The translations under genes were made by a program, and so were the position numbers. Source: Natronomonas pharaonis DSM 2160 (GTDB lineage: Archaea > Halobacteriota > Halobacteria > Halobacteriales > Haloarculaceae). From it: a DNA stretch of 64,000 nucleotides. The notes under the pieces were generated by a model that worked only from the letters and a program-made list of their open reading frames with translations, ran no database searches and was not told the DNA's origin. The number at the start of each line of letters is the position of its first letter. The first letter of the stretch is position 1. This document shows positions 26,945 through 34,545 of this stretch, in pieces. The stretch is taken from positions 1,178,001 to 1,242,000 of the forward strand of contig NC_007426.1 of NCBI RefSeq assembly GCF_000026045.1, written 5' to 3'.

Positions 26945-27823
26945 TTAAAGACCGTAGAGTCGGACGGACCAAAACTCCCTGACGGCGTCTTCAAGCGCCG
27001 GCTTGGGCTTGCCGGTCGCGTTGACCGCCGCCGTGGCGTCGGCATCGAATTCGCCGATTAGCCGGCGGTCACCGACGACGTAGCGACGCTCGGCGTCGAT
27101 GTCGTCGAGTGCTGCCGACGCTTTCTTTATGTGCTTTTGTATCTGTTCGTCGCGGATGCGCTCGAAGCGCGACTGTGAAAAGCCGCCCTTCGAGTGGTCG
27201 CTTTTAACGTTGCTCGTAACCGTCCTGATGTCGACTCGCTCGTCGCCCTCGTAGACTCCAACGGCAAAGATGTCCGACCGGACGACAGCGAGCGCGTGCC
27301 GGCCGGTCGGTACAAACCACGACCGCTCAACCGTCGGCCGACCAGCCCATTCGACGAACGGTTCCGGCGCGACCGGCGGTCGGAGCGCGGTTGCGAGCAC
27401 CCCGGCGTCGTCGACACAGACGAGACACGGGGCTGCCCGCCGGACCAGCGGCGTCCGGTCGCCGAGCTGCTCGGCGAGTTCATCCGGCACGTCGTCATCG
27501 ACGTACGCGGTCAGCACACCCTCGGGCTTCGCCTCGAATGATTCTACCCGCGAGAGCACGGCATCGCGCCGTTTTCCGTGGAGTGTTTCTTTACGACGGA
27601 ACCCGATTTCAGCCGACTCGGATTCCTGCTGGAGCTTCCCTTCGAGGTCAGCGATACGGTCTTCGAGCCGGTTTATCCGCTCCTGTGCGGCCTGCTTTTC
27701 GCTGACTGCGTCGGCACGACGCTCGCTTTCGGCCTCCAGCTGGGCCGCCAGCCGGTCCCGCTCGTCTTCGAGTTCGGCGATTTGCTCTTTGAGCTCCGTC
27801 CGGCCGAGAATGTCGTCGAGCAT
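26945..27823 (-). CDS. Vms1/Ankzf1-like (VLRF1) peptidyl-tRNA hydrolase
   Basis: A 292-residue protein. Residues ~5-75 are a long coiled coil rich in Glu/Arg, followed by an eRF1-like VLRF1 domain. The key catalytic loop is VTSNVKSDHSKGGFSQSRFERIRDEQI around residue 205 (quoted in part: HSKGGFSQSRFERIR), where the Gln corresponds to the residue used by yeast Vms1 to release nascent chains from stalled 60S-bound tRNA. Archaeal versions are predicted ribosome-rescue factors. It lies alone on the minus strand, 24 nt after a small DUF gene. Confidence 0.85.
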   Translation of the reverse strand: MLDDILGRTELKEQIAELEDERDRLAAQLEAESERRADAVSEKQAAQERINRLEDRIADLEGKLQQESESAEIGFRRKETLHGKRRDAVLSRVESFEAKPEGVLTAYVDDDVPDELAEQLGDRTPLVRRAAPCLVCVDDAGVLATALRPPVAPEPFVEWAGRPTVERSWFVPTGRHALAVVRSDIFAVGVYEGDERVDIRTVTSNVKSDHSKGGFSQSRFERIRDEQIQKHIKKASAALDDIDAERRYVVGDRRLIGEFDADATAAVNATGKPKPALEDAVREFWSVRLYGL

Positions 27824-27847
27824 CGGCGGACCGACGGCCCGCGCCGC

Positions 27848-28213
27848 CTAAAATCCCGCGGGGCCGTCCGCCGCTCCGTCCGGCCGTGCCGGCGAGTCGG
27901 GAGCCAAGCCGAGCAGTTGCTTTGCGCGGTCGGCTTTCGCCAGCAGCACTTCTTGGAGCGTTGGCGGATTCTCGACGCCGGCCGCCGAAAGGGCCGATTC
28001 CGGGAGGCCAACGGTTCGGCCAGGGACATCGTCGGCGCTGTGAACCGGTACGTGTGCCGACCCGATTTTCATCACGAGGGGGGCCTCTTTCCCGTCGTAG
28101 AGCTGCTCGTTTACCTGCTCGTGGTGGTTCCGATGCATCACGGCGTGGTCACCGCCGTACGGCTCAACGTAGAGCCGCCCGAGGTAGTAGCCGCTTGAGA
28201 ACTGTTCAAACAT
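27848..28213 (-). CDS. Haloarchaeal conserved protein (DUF5802-like)
   Basis: A 121-residue soluble protein of unknown function. The N-terminal half is ordered (MFEQFSSGYYLGRLYVEPY, MHRNHHEQVNEQLY, PLVMKIGSAHVPVHS); the C-terminal 40 residues look flexible with Pro/Ala/Asp. I recall similar haloarchaeal proteins under DUF5802. It is followed, 24 nt later, by the Vms1-like gene on the same strand, so the two may share a transcript; a ribosome-related role is only a guess. Confidence 0.7.
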   Translation of the reverse strand: MFEQFSSGYYLGRLYVEPYGGDHAVMHRNHHEQVNEQLYDGKEAPLVMKIGSAHVPVHSADDVPGRTVGLPESALSAAGVENPPTLQEVLLAKADRAKQLLGLAPDSPARPDGAADGPAGF

Positions 28214-28398
28214 GCCGCTACATGTGTGTTAGATATTGTCACACATAAGCGTTTGCCGTGTCACTTTCATCGCCGTGCGAGTCGACTTTTTATGTCACCC
28301 CGGCTGCCGGTCTTTCAGCCCTTCTGCCGCATAGCTCCCCCGCAGTCGTCGGATTTAACGGATATAAACGGTCCTGAACGGTCCGAACGGTGGTCGGG

Positions 28399-28410
28399 TT
28401 TTTATATATT
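28399..28410 (+). promoter_or_regulatory. TATA box of the secreted low-complexity protein gene
   Basis: TTTTTATATATT is centred about 26 nt before the ATG at 28431. It is one of the strongest TATA boxes in the window and indicates a leaderless, well-expressed transcript. Confidence 0.6.
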
Positions 28411-28430
28411 CGCTAGCGGAGTCAGTAGCA

Positions 28431-29210
28431 ATGAGTGGGACCGCACTCCGCGTTGGGGTACTCGCCATACTGCTGGCGGGGGCAATCGCGCTCGGGGGGT
28501 TCGCCGCTGCCCCGACCGCCGCACAGTCAGTTTCAGAGAACGCCTCCGTCGGCGCGGAAATATCCGCCTTCATGCAGACGACCGACGCGGCGACCGAACG
28601 AGACGTTGACGACGGCATGTTCGAGACCGCGTTCGACCGTGCTGAAGACCGGGCCGAACGGGAGGCGCTCGTCGAGCAGCGCCGCCAGCACCTTCAGGAC
28701 CGTTTCCAGCGGCTCGCCGACCGACGCGCGACACTCGGTGCGGAGCCAACCGTTCGTAACCGCTCTCTCGCTGCCCGCATCGACGCGGGTGCAAGCGGAA
28801 TCGAGCGCTCAGTGAACCACACCAAGCGGTCCGCAGCCGACGCAGGTGTCGACGCCGAGTCGCTCGACGAACTCCGGGCGAACGCCAGCCGGCTTCGAGG
28901 CCCGGAAGTAGCCGAACTCGCCCGCGGACTCGCTGGGCCGCCGGATGACCGTGGCCCGCCCGGAGAGCGCGGCCCCTCGGATGGCGACAGCGCAGGCCCT
29001 GGAGCCGGCGATAGGGGGCCGGGAACTGACGAGGAGGCACGTGGCGGCCCAGCAGAGCGTGGTGGCCCCGGCGGGGGTTCGGCTGCTGAGTCGACACCGG
29101 ACGAACGGTCCGACGCGGACCCTGACGCCCGCGACAATCACGCCGATTTCACTCCCGACGGACCGAGTGACGGCCAGCCCGGCGACCGGCCCGGCGGTCC
29201 GCCCGCATAG
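28431..29210 (+). CDS. Secreted protein with helical domain and Gly/Pro-rich disordered tail
   Basis: A 259-residue exported protein. The signal covers residues 1-32 (cleavage near PTAAQSV). Residues ~35-165 are helical and charged (AEDRAEREALVEQRRQHLQDRF is partly coiled coil). From ~167 on there is a low-complexity Gly/Pro/Asp region with repeats such as GPPDDRGPPGERGPSDG and GGPAERGGPGGG. No membrane anchor is visible. Function unknown. The next gene, on the same strand, encodes an ArsR-like regulator with its own TATA element. Confidence 0.72.
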   Translation: MSGTALRVGVLAILLAGAIALGGFAAAPTAAQSVSENASVGAEISAFMQTTDAATERDVDDGMFETAFDRAEDRAEREALVEQRRQHLQDRFQRLADRRATLGAEPTVRNRSLAARIDAGASGIERSVNHTKRSAADAGVDAESLDELRANASRLRGPEVAELARGLAGPPDDRGPPGERGPSDGDSAGPGAGDRGPGTDEEARGGPAERGGPGGGSAAESTPDERSDADPDARDNHADFTPDGPSDGQPGDRPGGPPA

Positions 29211-29270
29211 CTGGTCTGGCCGCGCCGGGTCGCGTCACCCTTTTTCCCTCTCGGACCGAACTGGTAGGTG

Positions 29271-30068
29271 ATGGACTCCGCCGCACTGCTGGACCTCCTC
29301 GGAAACGAAAACCGTAGACGCATCCTGCGGCTACTGGCGCGGCGGCCCTGTTACGTGACAGAGATCAGTGATTACCTCGGCGTCAGCCCGAAGGCGGTCA
29401 TCGACCACCTCCGGAAGCTCGAGGAAGCCGGCCTCGTCGAATCACACGTCGACGACGGCCGCCGAAAGTACTTCTCTATCGCCCGGAATCTCCGGTTGGA
29501 GGTCAACGTGACCCCGTACGATTTCGGCACGAAAAGCGCCTACTCGGCGTCGCCGAACCTCGATATCACGTCTTGGAAGCACGTCTCGCTGCACGTCGAG
29601 CGGGCCACGCAGGCGGCGGCCGAACTGAACAGCGAAGAGGAGACTGAAGACACAGATATAAGAACCGACGCTGCCGGCGCATCCGACAGTCCCCCAGCCG
29701 ATGTGGCCGACGGCGCATCCGACAGTGATTCTCCCGGTGATGCCGACCAGCCACCGAACGCGGACCTCGCGGGGCTCGCGGCCGACCTCGAACAGCTCGA
29801 ACGGCTGGAAAACGAACTCTCGATGGCCCAGCGGTGGGTACAGGGCCGTCTCACAGAGACGCTCGACCGCATCAGCGACCATTTCGACGGCGTCGACGGC
29901 CGTTTCTACGCCGAGCTCCTCCGCGGTCTCGCGACCGGTCCCGAGCCCCCAGACCGGCTCGCACAGCGGGTCGATGCACCGCCGGACGTCGTCGCCGACG
30001 CGCTGGAGGGGCTAGCAGCCCACGGCGTCGTCGAACGCGACGGCGACCAGTGGCGGCTCAACGTCTGA
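29271..30068 (+). CDS. ArsR-type winged-helix protein with second C-terminal HTH-like domain
   Basis: A 265-residue regulator. The N-terminal winged helix (1-70) includes LLGNENRRRILRLLARRPCYVTEI and YLGVSPKAVIDHLRKLEEAGLVE (the recognition helix). A middle region with acidic linker (EEETEDTDIRTDAAGASDSPP) is followed by a C-terminal domain ending VVADALEGLAAHGVVERDGDQWRL, which resembles a second winged helix. A TTTTT element about 28 nt upstream supports the ATG at 29271 rather than the GTG just before it. Targets unknown; it could regulate the preceding secreted protein. Confidence 0.82.
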   Translation: MDSAALLDLLGNENRRRILRLLARRPCYVTEISDYLGVSPKAVIDHLRKLEEAGLVESHVDDGRRKYFSIARNLRLEVNVTPYDFGTKSAYSASPNLDITSWKHVSLHVERATQAAAELNSEEETEDTDIRTDAAGASDSPPADVADGASDSDSPGDADQPPNADLAGLAADLEQLERLENELSMAQRWVQGRLTETLDRISDHFDGVDGRFYAELLRGLATGPEPPDRLAQRVDAPPDVVADALEGLAAHGVVERDGDQWRLNV

Positions 30069-30092
30069 TACAGGCCGCTGGATGCCGCCGCG

Positions 30093-30611
30093 CTATATTT
30101 CTCTCGTCAGCCCGTCCCTGAGGTCGCGGCCGAAGTACGCTCCGAGAAGGCCGGCAGCCGCGCCCCCGAGGCCGCCGAGGATAGTCAGCGAAATCCCGAA
30201 GCCGCCGAGCACCGCAACGACCGCGAAATCGAGGAACGTACTCGCCGCGACCGCACCGCCCCCCGCGGCAGCCACCTCGGCGTACCGCCGTTCGTTGACG
30301 ACGAAGCCGAACAGGAACGCCGCCGCGAAGACGCCGACCAGCCCGGCCCCCGGAAGCGGCAGGAACGTACTCGTCGCAAAGAGGCCGACCGCAATCAGCG
30401 CGAACGCGATGAGGAACGACCGCGGGGAGAAAAGCGACGTCGCCTTCGACTTCGCCCGGCCGGTGAGTCCGGCGTCGGTGCGGTCGGCGTCGGTGGTTTC
30501 GGGCGTTTCTGCCCCGCCGGCGTCGCCGAGCGCATCGCCGGTGCCGAACTCCAGCGACTCTTCGCTGACATCCCCCGAGCGGTCGCGGGTCGTGGTCCGG
30601 TCGCGGCTCAT
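30093..30611 (-). CDS. Haloarchaeal membrane protein, function unknown
   Basis: A 172-residue protein with a hydrophilic acidic N-terminus (1-60, rich in Thr/Asp/Glu) and four hydrophobic segments with many Gly/Ala, ending in LGAYFGRDLRDGLTREI. It resembles DUF456-like haloarchaeal proteins, without certainty. The frame is open far upstream (to 31436) only because it lies opposite gatD; the ATG at 30611 is the first plausible start. It is divergent from gatD with 99 nt between. Confidence 0.65.
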   Translation of the reverse strand: MSRDRTTTRDRSGDVSEESLEFGTGDALGDAGGAETPETTDADRTDAGLTGRAKSKATSLFSPRSFLIAFALIAVGLFATSTFLPLPGAGLVGVFAAAFLFGFVVNERRYAEVAAAGGGAVAASTFLDFAVVAVLGGFGISLTILGGLGGAAAGLLGAYFGRDLRDGLTREI

Positions 30612-30710
30612 AGTTGCCTTGTAGGACGCCAGCGGTATCGGTCTTTCCCAGTCGGTCTCATGTCGCCGCGAAGGGAGGCTTTCAAGTCCGCCCGCGCGGT
30701 ACCGGCTGGT

Positions 30711-31955
30711 ATGAACCCCGGGGACCGCGTCCGCGTCGACCGTGCCGACGTTACCTACGAGGGCGTGCTCATGCCCTCGACGACCGACGAACACCTCGTC
30801 GTCAAGCTTGACGGTGGCTACAACGTCGGCATCGACCGCGCCGACGCCGACACAGAGGTACTGGAGACCGACACCTACGACGTTGCTGAGGCCCAGACCG
30901 CCGAAGGAACGTCCGAGATTACCTTCGAAGACGACTTGCCGACGGTGTCGCTCATCTCGACAGGCGGCACAATCGCTTCGACTGTCGACTACCGCACCGG
31001 TGCGGTAACGGCCCAGTTCGACGCTGAGGACGTCCTCCGCGCCGTCCCCGAACTCGCCGGCCGCGCCAACTACCGCGGCCGCGTCGTCGCGAACATCCTC
31101 TCTGAGAATATGACGCCGGAGGTCTGGCAGGAGCTCGCCGAGGCGGTCCGCGAAGAGATCGAAGCCGGCGCGGACGGCGTCGTCGTGATGCACGGCACCG
31201 ACACGATGCAGTACACCGCCGCTGCGCTGTCGTTCATGCTTGATACGCCGGTCCCCGTCGTCTTCACCGGCAGCCAGCGCTCCGCCGACCGCCCTTCCTC
31301 GGACAACGTGATGAACGCTGTCTGTGCCGTCGAGGCTGCGACCGCAGACCACTCGGAGGTGCTGGTCTGCATGCATGCGACCGAATCGGACGACAACTGC
31401 GCTCTCCACCGTGGCACCCGCGTCCGGAAGAACCACACGTCGCGCCGGGACGCCTTTGAGACGGTCGGCGCGGAGCCGCTCGGCAACGTCGACTGGGAAA
31501 CCGGCGATGTGTCATTCCGCCGCCCGGTCGCCGACCGCGGCGACGCGGACCCGCGGCTCCAGGGCGAGCTGAACACGGATGTCGAACTCGTCACGTTCGT
31601 TCCCGGAACCGATGCCGACCGGCTTGCTGTCGCCGAGGGCGCGGACGGCCTCGTCATCGAGGGGACGGGCCTCGGCCACGTCAACACTGACTGGATAGCC
31701 CGTATCGACGAGCTAACCGACGATGGGACAACCGTCGTGATGACGAGTCAGTGTATCGAGGGCCGCGTCTGCGACCGCGTCTACGACACCGGCCGAGACC
31801 TGCTTGATGCGGGTGTCATTGAAGCCGGCGACACGCTCCCGGCGACCGCCTACGTCAAGCTGATGTGGGCGCTCGAACACGCCGACAGCGTCGCCGAGGC
31901 AATGCAGCGTCCGCTTGCCGGCGAGCTACAGGAGCGGTCGACACCCTGGACCTGA
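30711..31955 (+). CDS. gatD: Glutamyl-tRNA(Gln) amidotransferase subunit D
   Basis: GatD is the asparaginase-like subunit of the archaeal GatDE complex. It supplies ammonia for converting Glu-tRNA(Gln) into Gln-tRNA(Gln). The 414-residue product has an N-terminal beta domain (1-75, GDRVRVDRADVTYEGVLMP) followed by an asparaginase fold. Catalytic motifs: STGGTIAST near residue 85 (Thr), MHGTDTMQYT near 161 (Thr-Asp), and the Lys in RVRKNHTSRRDAFE. gatE is not in the window. The stop overlaps the next start as TGATG, so the GNAT gene is probably co-translated. Confidence 0.95.
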   Translation: MNPGDRVRVDRADVTYEGVLMPSTTDEHLVVKLDGGYNVGIDRADADTEVLETDTYDVAEAQTAEGTSEITFEDDLPTVSLISTGGTIASTVDYRTGAVTAQFDAEDVLRAVPELAGRANYRGRVVANILSENMTPEVWQELAEAVREEIEAGADGVVVMHGTDTMQYTAAALSFMLDTPVPVVFTGSQRSADRPSSDNVMNAVCAVEAATADHSEVLVCMHATESDDNCALHRGTRVRKNHTSRRDAFETVGAEPLGNVDWETGDVSFRRPVADRGDADPRLQGELNTDVELVTFVPGTDADRLAVAEGADGLVIEGTGLGHVNTDWIARIDELTDDGTTVVMTSQCIEGRVCDRVYDTGRDLLDAGVIEAGDTLPATAYVKLMWALEHADSVAEAMQRPLAGELQERSTPWT

Positions 31956-32854
31956 TGGCCGATATTGCTGTCCGACCGGCCCAAGCCGACGACTACGAAG
32001 CCGTCGCCGCGTTCACTGCCGACACGTGGCAGCGGCTGGACGGCGACTACATCCCCGACGTCTTCGACGAGTGGGTCGCATCCGACGGTCCCACCCAGCG
32101 GACGCTCGTAGCGACCGTCGAGGACCGTCCGGTCGGGCTTTGTCAGGGCGTGTTGCTCTCCGAAGACGAGGCGTGGGCACAGGGGATGCGCGTCGACCCG
32201 GAGTACCGCGGCCGCGACATCGCCCGCCGACTCGTTACGGGGGTCTTCGAGTGGGCAGCAGACGCCGGCGCGACCGTCTGCCGAAACATGGTGTTTTCGT
32301 GGAACGAGGCGGGCCTTGGGCTCTCCCGGTCTGTCGGCTTCGAGCCGCTGGCGTCGTTCCGCTGGCTGGAGCCGACACCGGATGCCGACGCCGACTGCGG
32401 GCTGGCTGTCGACAGTACCCCCGACGCAGCGTGGCGCGGCTACCGCCGTAGCGACGCCTGCCGACGCCTGTACGGGCTCGGACTCGACACCGACGAACCG
32501 TGGGCGCTGGCGGAGCTGACACGCGAGCGGCTGGCGGCCGTCGAACGCCCGCTCGTCGTCGCCGATGACGACCACATTAGAGGTGTCTCCTACCGAGTGC
32601 GAACGACCGACGAAGAAACCGATGACGGCGAATCGGTCAGCCGCGCCGAATACGGCGTCGGCGCGTGGAACGACGCCGAGGCGCTTTCGGCGCTTTCGGC
32701 CGCTGTCGCTCGTGATGCAGCTGCCGCAGGCGCAGACCGAACGCGGCTGCTGGTCCCCGAGACGCCGCGGCATATCTCCGATGCGGCCGCCGTCGGCGTT
32801 GCAGCCGCTGATGCGCCCGACTTCGTGCTCGAACGGGAACTAACCCGGTACTGA
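31955..32854 (+). CDS. GNAT family N-acetyltransferase
   Basis: A 299-residue acetyltransferase. The N-terminal GNAT domain (1-145) has the acetyl-CoA pyrophosphate loop in MRVDPEYRGRDIARRLV (R/Q-x-x-G-x-G/A type) followed by CRNMVFSWNEAGLGLSRSVGFEPL. A second, degenerate domain of about 130 residues follows (YRRSDACRRLYGLGLD..., ending in DFVLERELTRY), as in two-domain GNATs. Substrate unknown. Overlaps gatD by one base and the convergent gene at its 3' end by 15 bases. Confidence 0.85.
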   Translation: MADIAVRPAQADDYEAVAAFTADTWQRLDGDYIPDVFDEWVASDGPTQRTLVATVEDRPVGLCQGVLLSEDEAWAQGMRVDPEYRGRDIARRLVTGVFEWAADAGATVCRNMVFSWNEAGLGLSRSVGFEPLASFRWLEPTPDADADCGLAVDSTPDAAWRGYRRSDACRRLYGLGLDTDEPWALAELTRERLAAVERPLVVADDDHIRGVSYRVRTTDEETDDGESVSRAEYGVGAWNDAEALSALSAAVARDAAAAGADRTRLLVPETPRHISDAAAVGVAAADAPDFVLERELTRY

Positions 32855-33214
32855 CTGTTCTGTACCGATGACGACGACCTCTCGCAGCTCCAACGCCGCA
32901 TCGAACTCCTGTCGCCGGTCGAGGTCGCCAGCGAGCTGTCCGAGCTGTTCACGATGGGCGCGGCGGAGCGCTCGCCACGCCTGGTCGTCGAGACCCCATT
33001 CATCGCCGAGCGTCTGCCAGTGGCCCTCCTCGACGAGAAAAACGGTCCGGTCGTCGTCGTCGTGGACACACTCGTAGCGACGGCGGTACGCATCGCGGCG
33101 GTCCGCGAGCCGCGACTGGGCGTCATCGACGAGCTTCGGAAGCTGCTCGCCGGAAACAGACGCTTTTGCGGCCGCGAGTACGAGGGCGTTGCCGTCAAGT
33201 GGGTCCCCGCTCAT
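32840..33214 (-). CDS. Conserved haloarchaeal protein at the end of the samp1 operon
   Basis: A 124-residue soluble, largely helical protein (DDAQSRLADRRDAYRRRYECVHDDDDRTVFLVEEGHWQTLG, in part). It has a VFLVEEGHWQ strand followed by WGLDDQAWRALRRAHREQLGQL helices. No family recognised. The ATG overlaps the stop of the upstream DUF1952-like gene as TGATG, so it is the fourth gene of a tightly packed set with samp1. A role linked to sulfur transfer or protein modification is only guilt by association. Confidence 0.7.
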   Translation of the reverse strand: MSGDPLDGNALVLAAAKASVSGEQLPKLVDDAQSRLADRRDAYRRRYECVHDDDDRTVFLVEEGHWQTLGDEWGLDDQAWRALRRAHREQLGQLAGDLDRRQEFDAALELREVVVIGTEQSVPG

Positions 33215-33468
33215 CAACCGCCCGCCCTGACCGCCTTCCGCTCGAAGGCCTCGATGACGGGGTCGAGCTCGTCGCGGTCGCCCTCGAAGCGGATTTCGAC
33301 CTCGGAGAGCCGTATCGACCCTGCCGGCGACACGGTCCGGGCATCGAGCGTTGCCGCCCAGCCGTCGCCCTCAACGCGGCTCTCACCGTTGTGCTCGCCG
33401 CCGAGCCCTTCGAGATACGAAATCGCCAGCCGCTTCGAGATACCGCGGAACGTGCGTGTTTCCTCCAT
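33214..33468 (-). CDS. MoaD-related (DUF1952-like) small protein ending in Gly-Gly
   Basis: An 84-residue protein with a predicted ferredoxin-like layout (ETRTFRGI strand, SKRLAISYLEGLG helix, WAATLDART strand, LSEVEIRFEG strand, ELDPVIEAFERKA helix). It resembles the domain fused after MoaD in some bacteria. It directly abuts samp1 (TAG then ATG). It also ends in AGG, like ubiquitin-like SAMPs, although the fold does not look like ubiquitin. Whether the terminal Gly-Gly is functional is unknown. Confidence 0.65.
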   Translation of the reverse strand: MEETRTFRGISKRLAISYLEGLGGEHNGESRVEGDGWAATLDARTVSPAGSIRLSEVEIRFEGDRDELDPVIEAFERKAVRAGG

Positions 33469-33750
33469 CTATCCGCCCGCGACCGGTGGAAAAATGCTCA
33501 ACCGGTCGCCGTCGGAAAGCTCCGTCGCAGTGCCATCGAGGTGGACGACCTCCCGGCCGTTCCGCAGGACGGTCAAATGCGGCTGGATGTCGCCATCGTC
33601 GTCGAGGATGTCGCCGGCAAGCTCGGGGAACTCGTCTTCGACAGCCGCGAGAACGTCGCCGACGGTCGCTTCCGCATCGAATGTCCGTTCGATTTCTTTC
33701 GTCCCGACGGCCTCACGGAACGTCGCAAAGAACCGGAGTGCAAGCTGCAT
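33469..33750 (-). CDS. samp1: Ubiquitin-like small archaeal modifier protein (SAMP1/MoaD family)
   Basis: A 93-residue beta-grasp protein with the family core FFATFREAVGTKEIE, a middle VGDVLAAVEDEFPEL helix, LRNGREV and the conserved C-terminal LSDGDRLSIFPPVAGG. The terminal Gly-Gly is adenylated by the E1-like UbaA for conjugation to lysines (sampylation) or thiocarboxylated for molybdopterin/tRNA sulfur transfer. H. volcanii SAMP1 has the same length class. The in-frame upstream region to 34035 is antisense to another gene; ATG 33750 is the start. Second gene of a four-gene operon. Confidence 0.9.
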   Translation of the reverse strand: MQLALRFFATFREAVGTKEIERTFDAEATVGDVLAAVEDEFPELAGDILDDDGDIQPHLTVLRNGREVVHLDGTATELSDGDRLSIFPPVAGG

Positions 33751-33772
33751 ACCCGTCCTTCGACCGCTGGCC

Positions 33773-34159
33773 CTATAAATCGGACAGGCGGATGCCGTCC
33801 TCGACGAGCCGCGCGTTCCGCTCGCGGTCCAGCTGGGCGGCCAGCCAGTCGTGTTCGTAGAGCTGTTCGATGCAGTCGGCATACAGATTCCGCCAAGCGA
33901 TGGCGTAGATGGGCGACTGTCCCCACGCCCGTAGCTCCGGGACGAAGGCGTGGAACCGTTCGATGCGGTCCTCGAAGTGCTCGACGAGGTCGAGTATCGC
34001 CTCGGCCGCCTCGCCCTCGTCGGCAGCCGCCTCAATGAGCCGCTCGAGACGGGCGTTGTATCCCTCGATTGCCCTGTGCATGTCCTGTGCGGCTGCGCCG
34101 TCGTCGTCCGGCAGCGACTCGACGAGCGGCTGTGGGACGCCGAGCTGTATCTCGTCCAT
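33773..34159 (-). CDS. Conserved haloarchaeal helical protein heading the samp1 operon
   Basis: A 128-residue mostly alpha-helical protein (MHRAIEGYNARLERLIEAAADEG, AILDLVEHFEDRIERFHAFVPEL, WRNLYADCIEQLYEHDWLAAQL). No catalytic motif stands out. It lies 22 nt before samp1 on the same strand and probably shares its promoter; conservation next to samp1 would make it a candidate partner. Function unknown. Confidence 0.7.
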   Translation of the reverse strand: MDEIQLGVPQPLVESLPDDDGAAAQDMHRAIEGYNARLERLIEAAADEGEAAEAILDLVEHFEDRIERFHAFVPELRAWGQSPIYAIAWRNLYADCIEQLYEHDWLAAQLDRERNARLVEDGIRLSDL

Positions 34160-34197
34160 GCTGGTTGGTGGCAGCCGCCGATAAAAAAGCTGACCCG

Positions 34198-34512
34198 CTA
34201 GTGCTCCTGTGCGGCTGTCTGAAGTAGGTCTGAGGACCGAATATCTGATTGGCCATGCTCGGCCCGCGTCTCACGGACCTCGTCTGCAACCGCTGGCTCA
34301 ATATCTGCTGCCGGCGGCGCTGAGAGTGCCTCATCGACGGCTTCGCCTGCCGACCCGGCGGCAGCAACGACAGCGTCACCGGCGTCGTCAACTGGTCCGA
34401 TGCCAGTCCCGACAACGCCGCCCGCGAACGCAAGGCTGACCGTGCCGATGAGCACGAACAGGAGTGCGATGAGGAGCTTGACAGCACCGAGTGCTGAGGG
34501 CACTATCCTCAT
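34198..34512 (-). CDS. Small membrane-anchored haloarchaeal protein
   Basis: A 104-residue protein with one or two N-terminal hydrophobic segments (VKLLIALLFVLIGTVSLAFAGGVVG, residues ~11-36) and a long acidic, Ala-rich tail (DAVVAAAGSAGEAVDEAL...). It could be a signal-anchored extracellular protein. Function unknown. It precedes the samp1 operon by 38 nt and may be transcribed with it, though a link is not otherwise supported. Confidence 0.65.
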   Translation of the reverse strand: MRIVPSALGAVKLLIALLFVLIGTVSLAFAGGVVGTGIGPVDDAGDAVVAAAGSAGEAVDEALSAPPAADIEPAVADEVRETRAEHGQSDIRSSDLLQTAAQEH

Positions 34513-34545
34513 TTCGGACGCTGGTGAAAAAAGTGTTCGGCGGCG

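Noticed and set aside
30612-31436. Long minus-strand frame opposite gatD, continuous with the 172-residue membrane-protein gene
   Set aside because: It mirrors the codon pattern of gatD, whose motifs are unmistakable; the minus-strand product before the ATG at 30611 shows no domain or plausible start.
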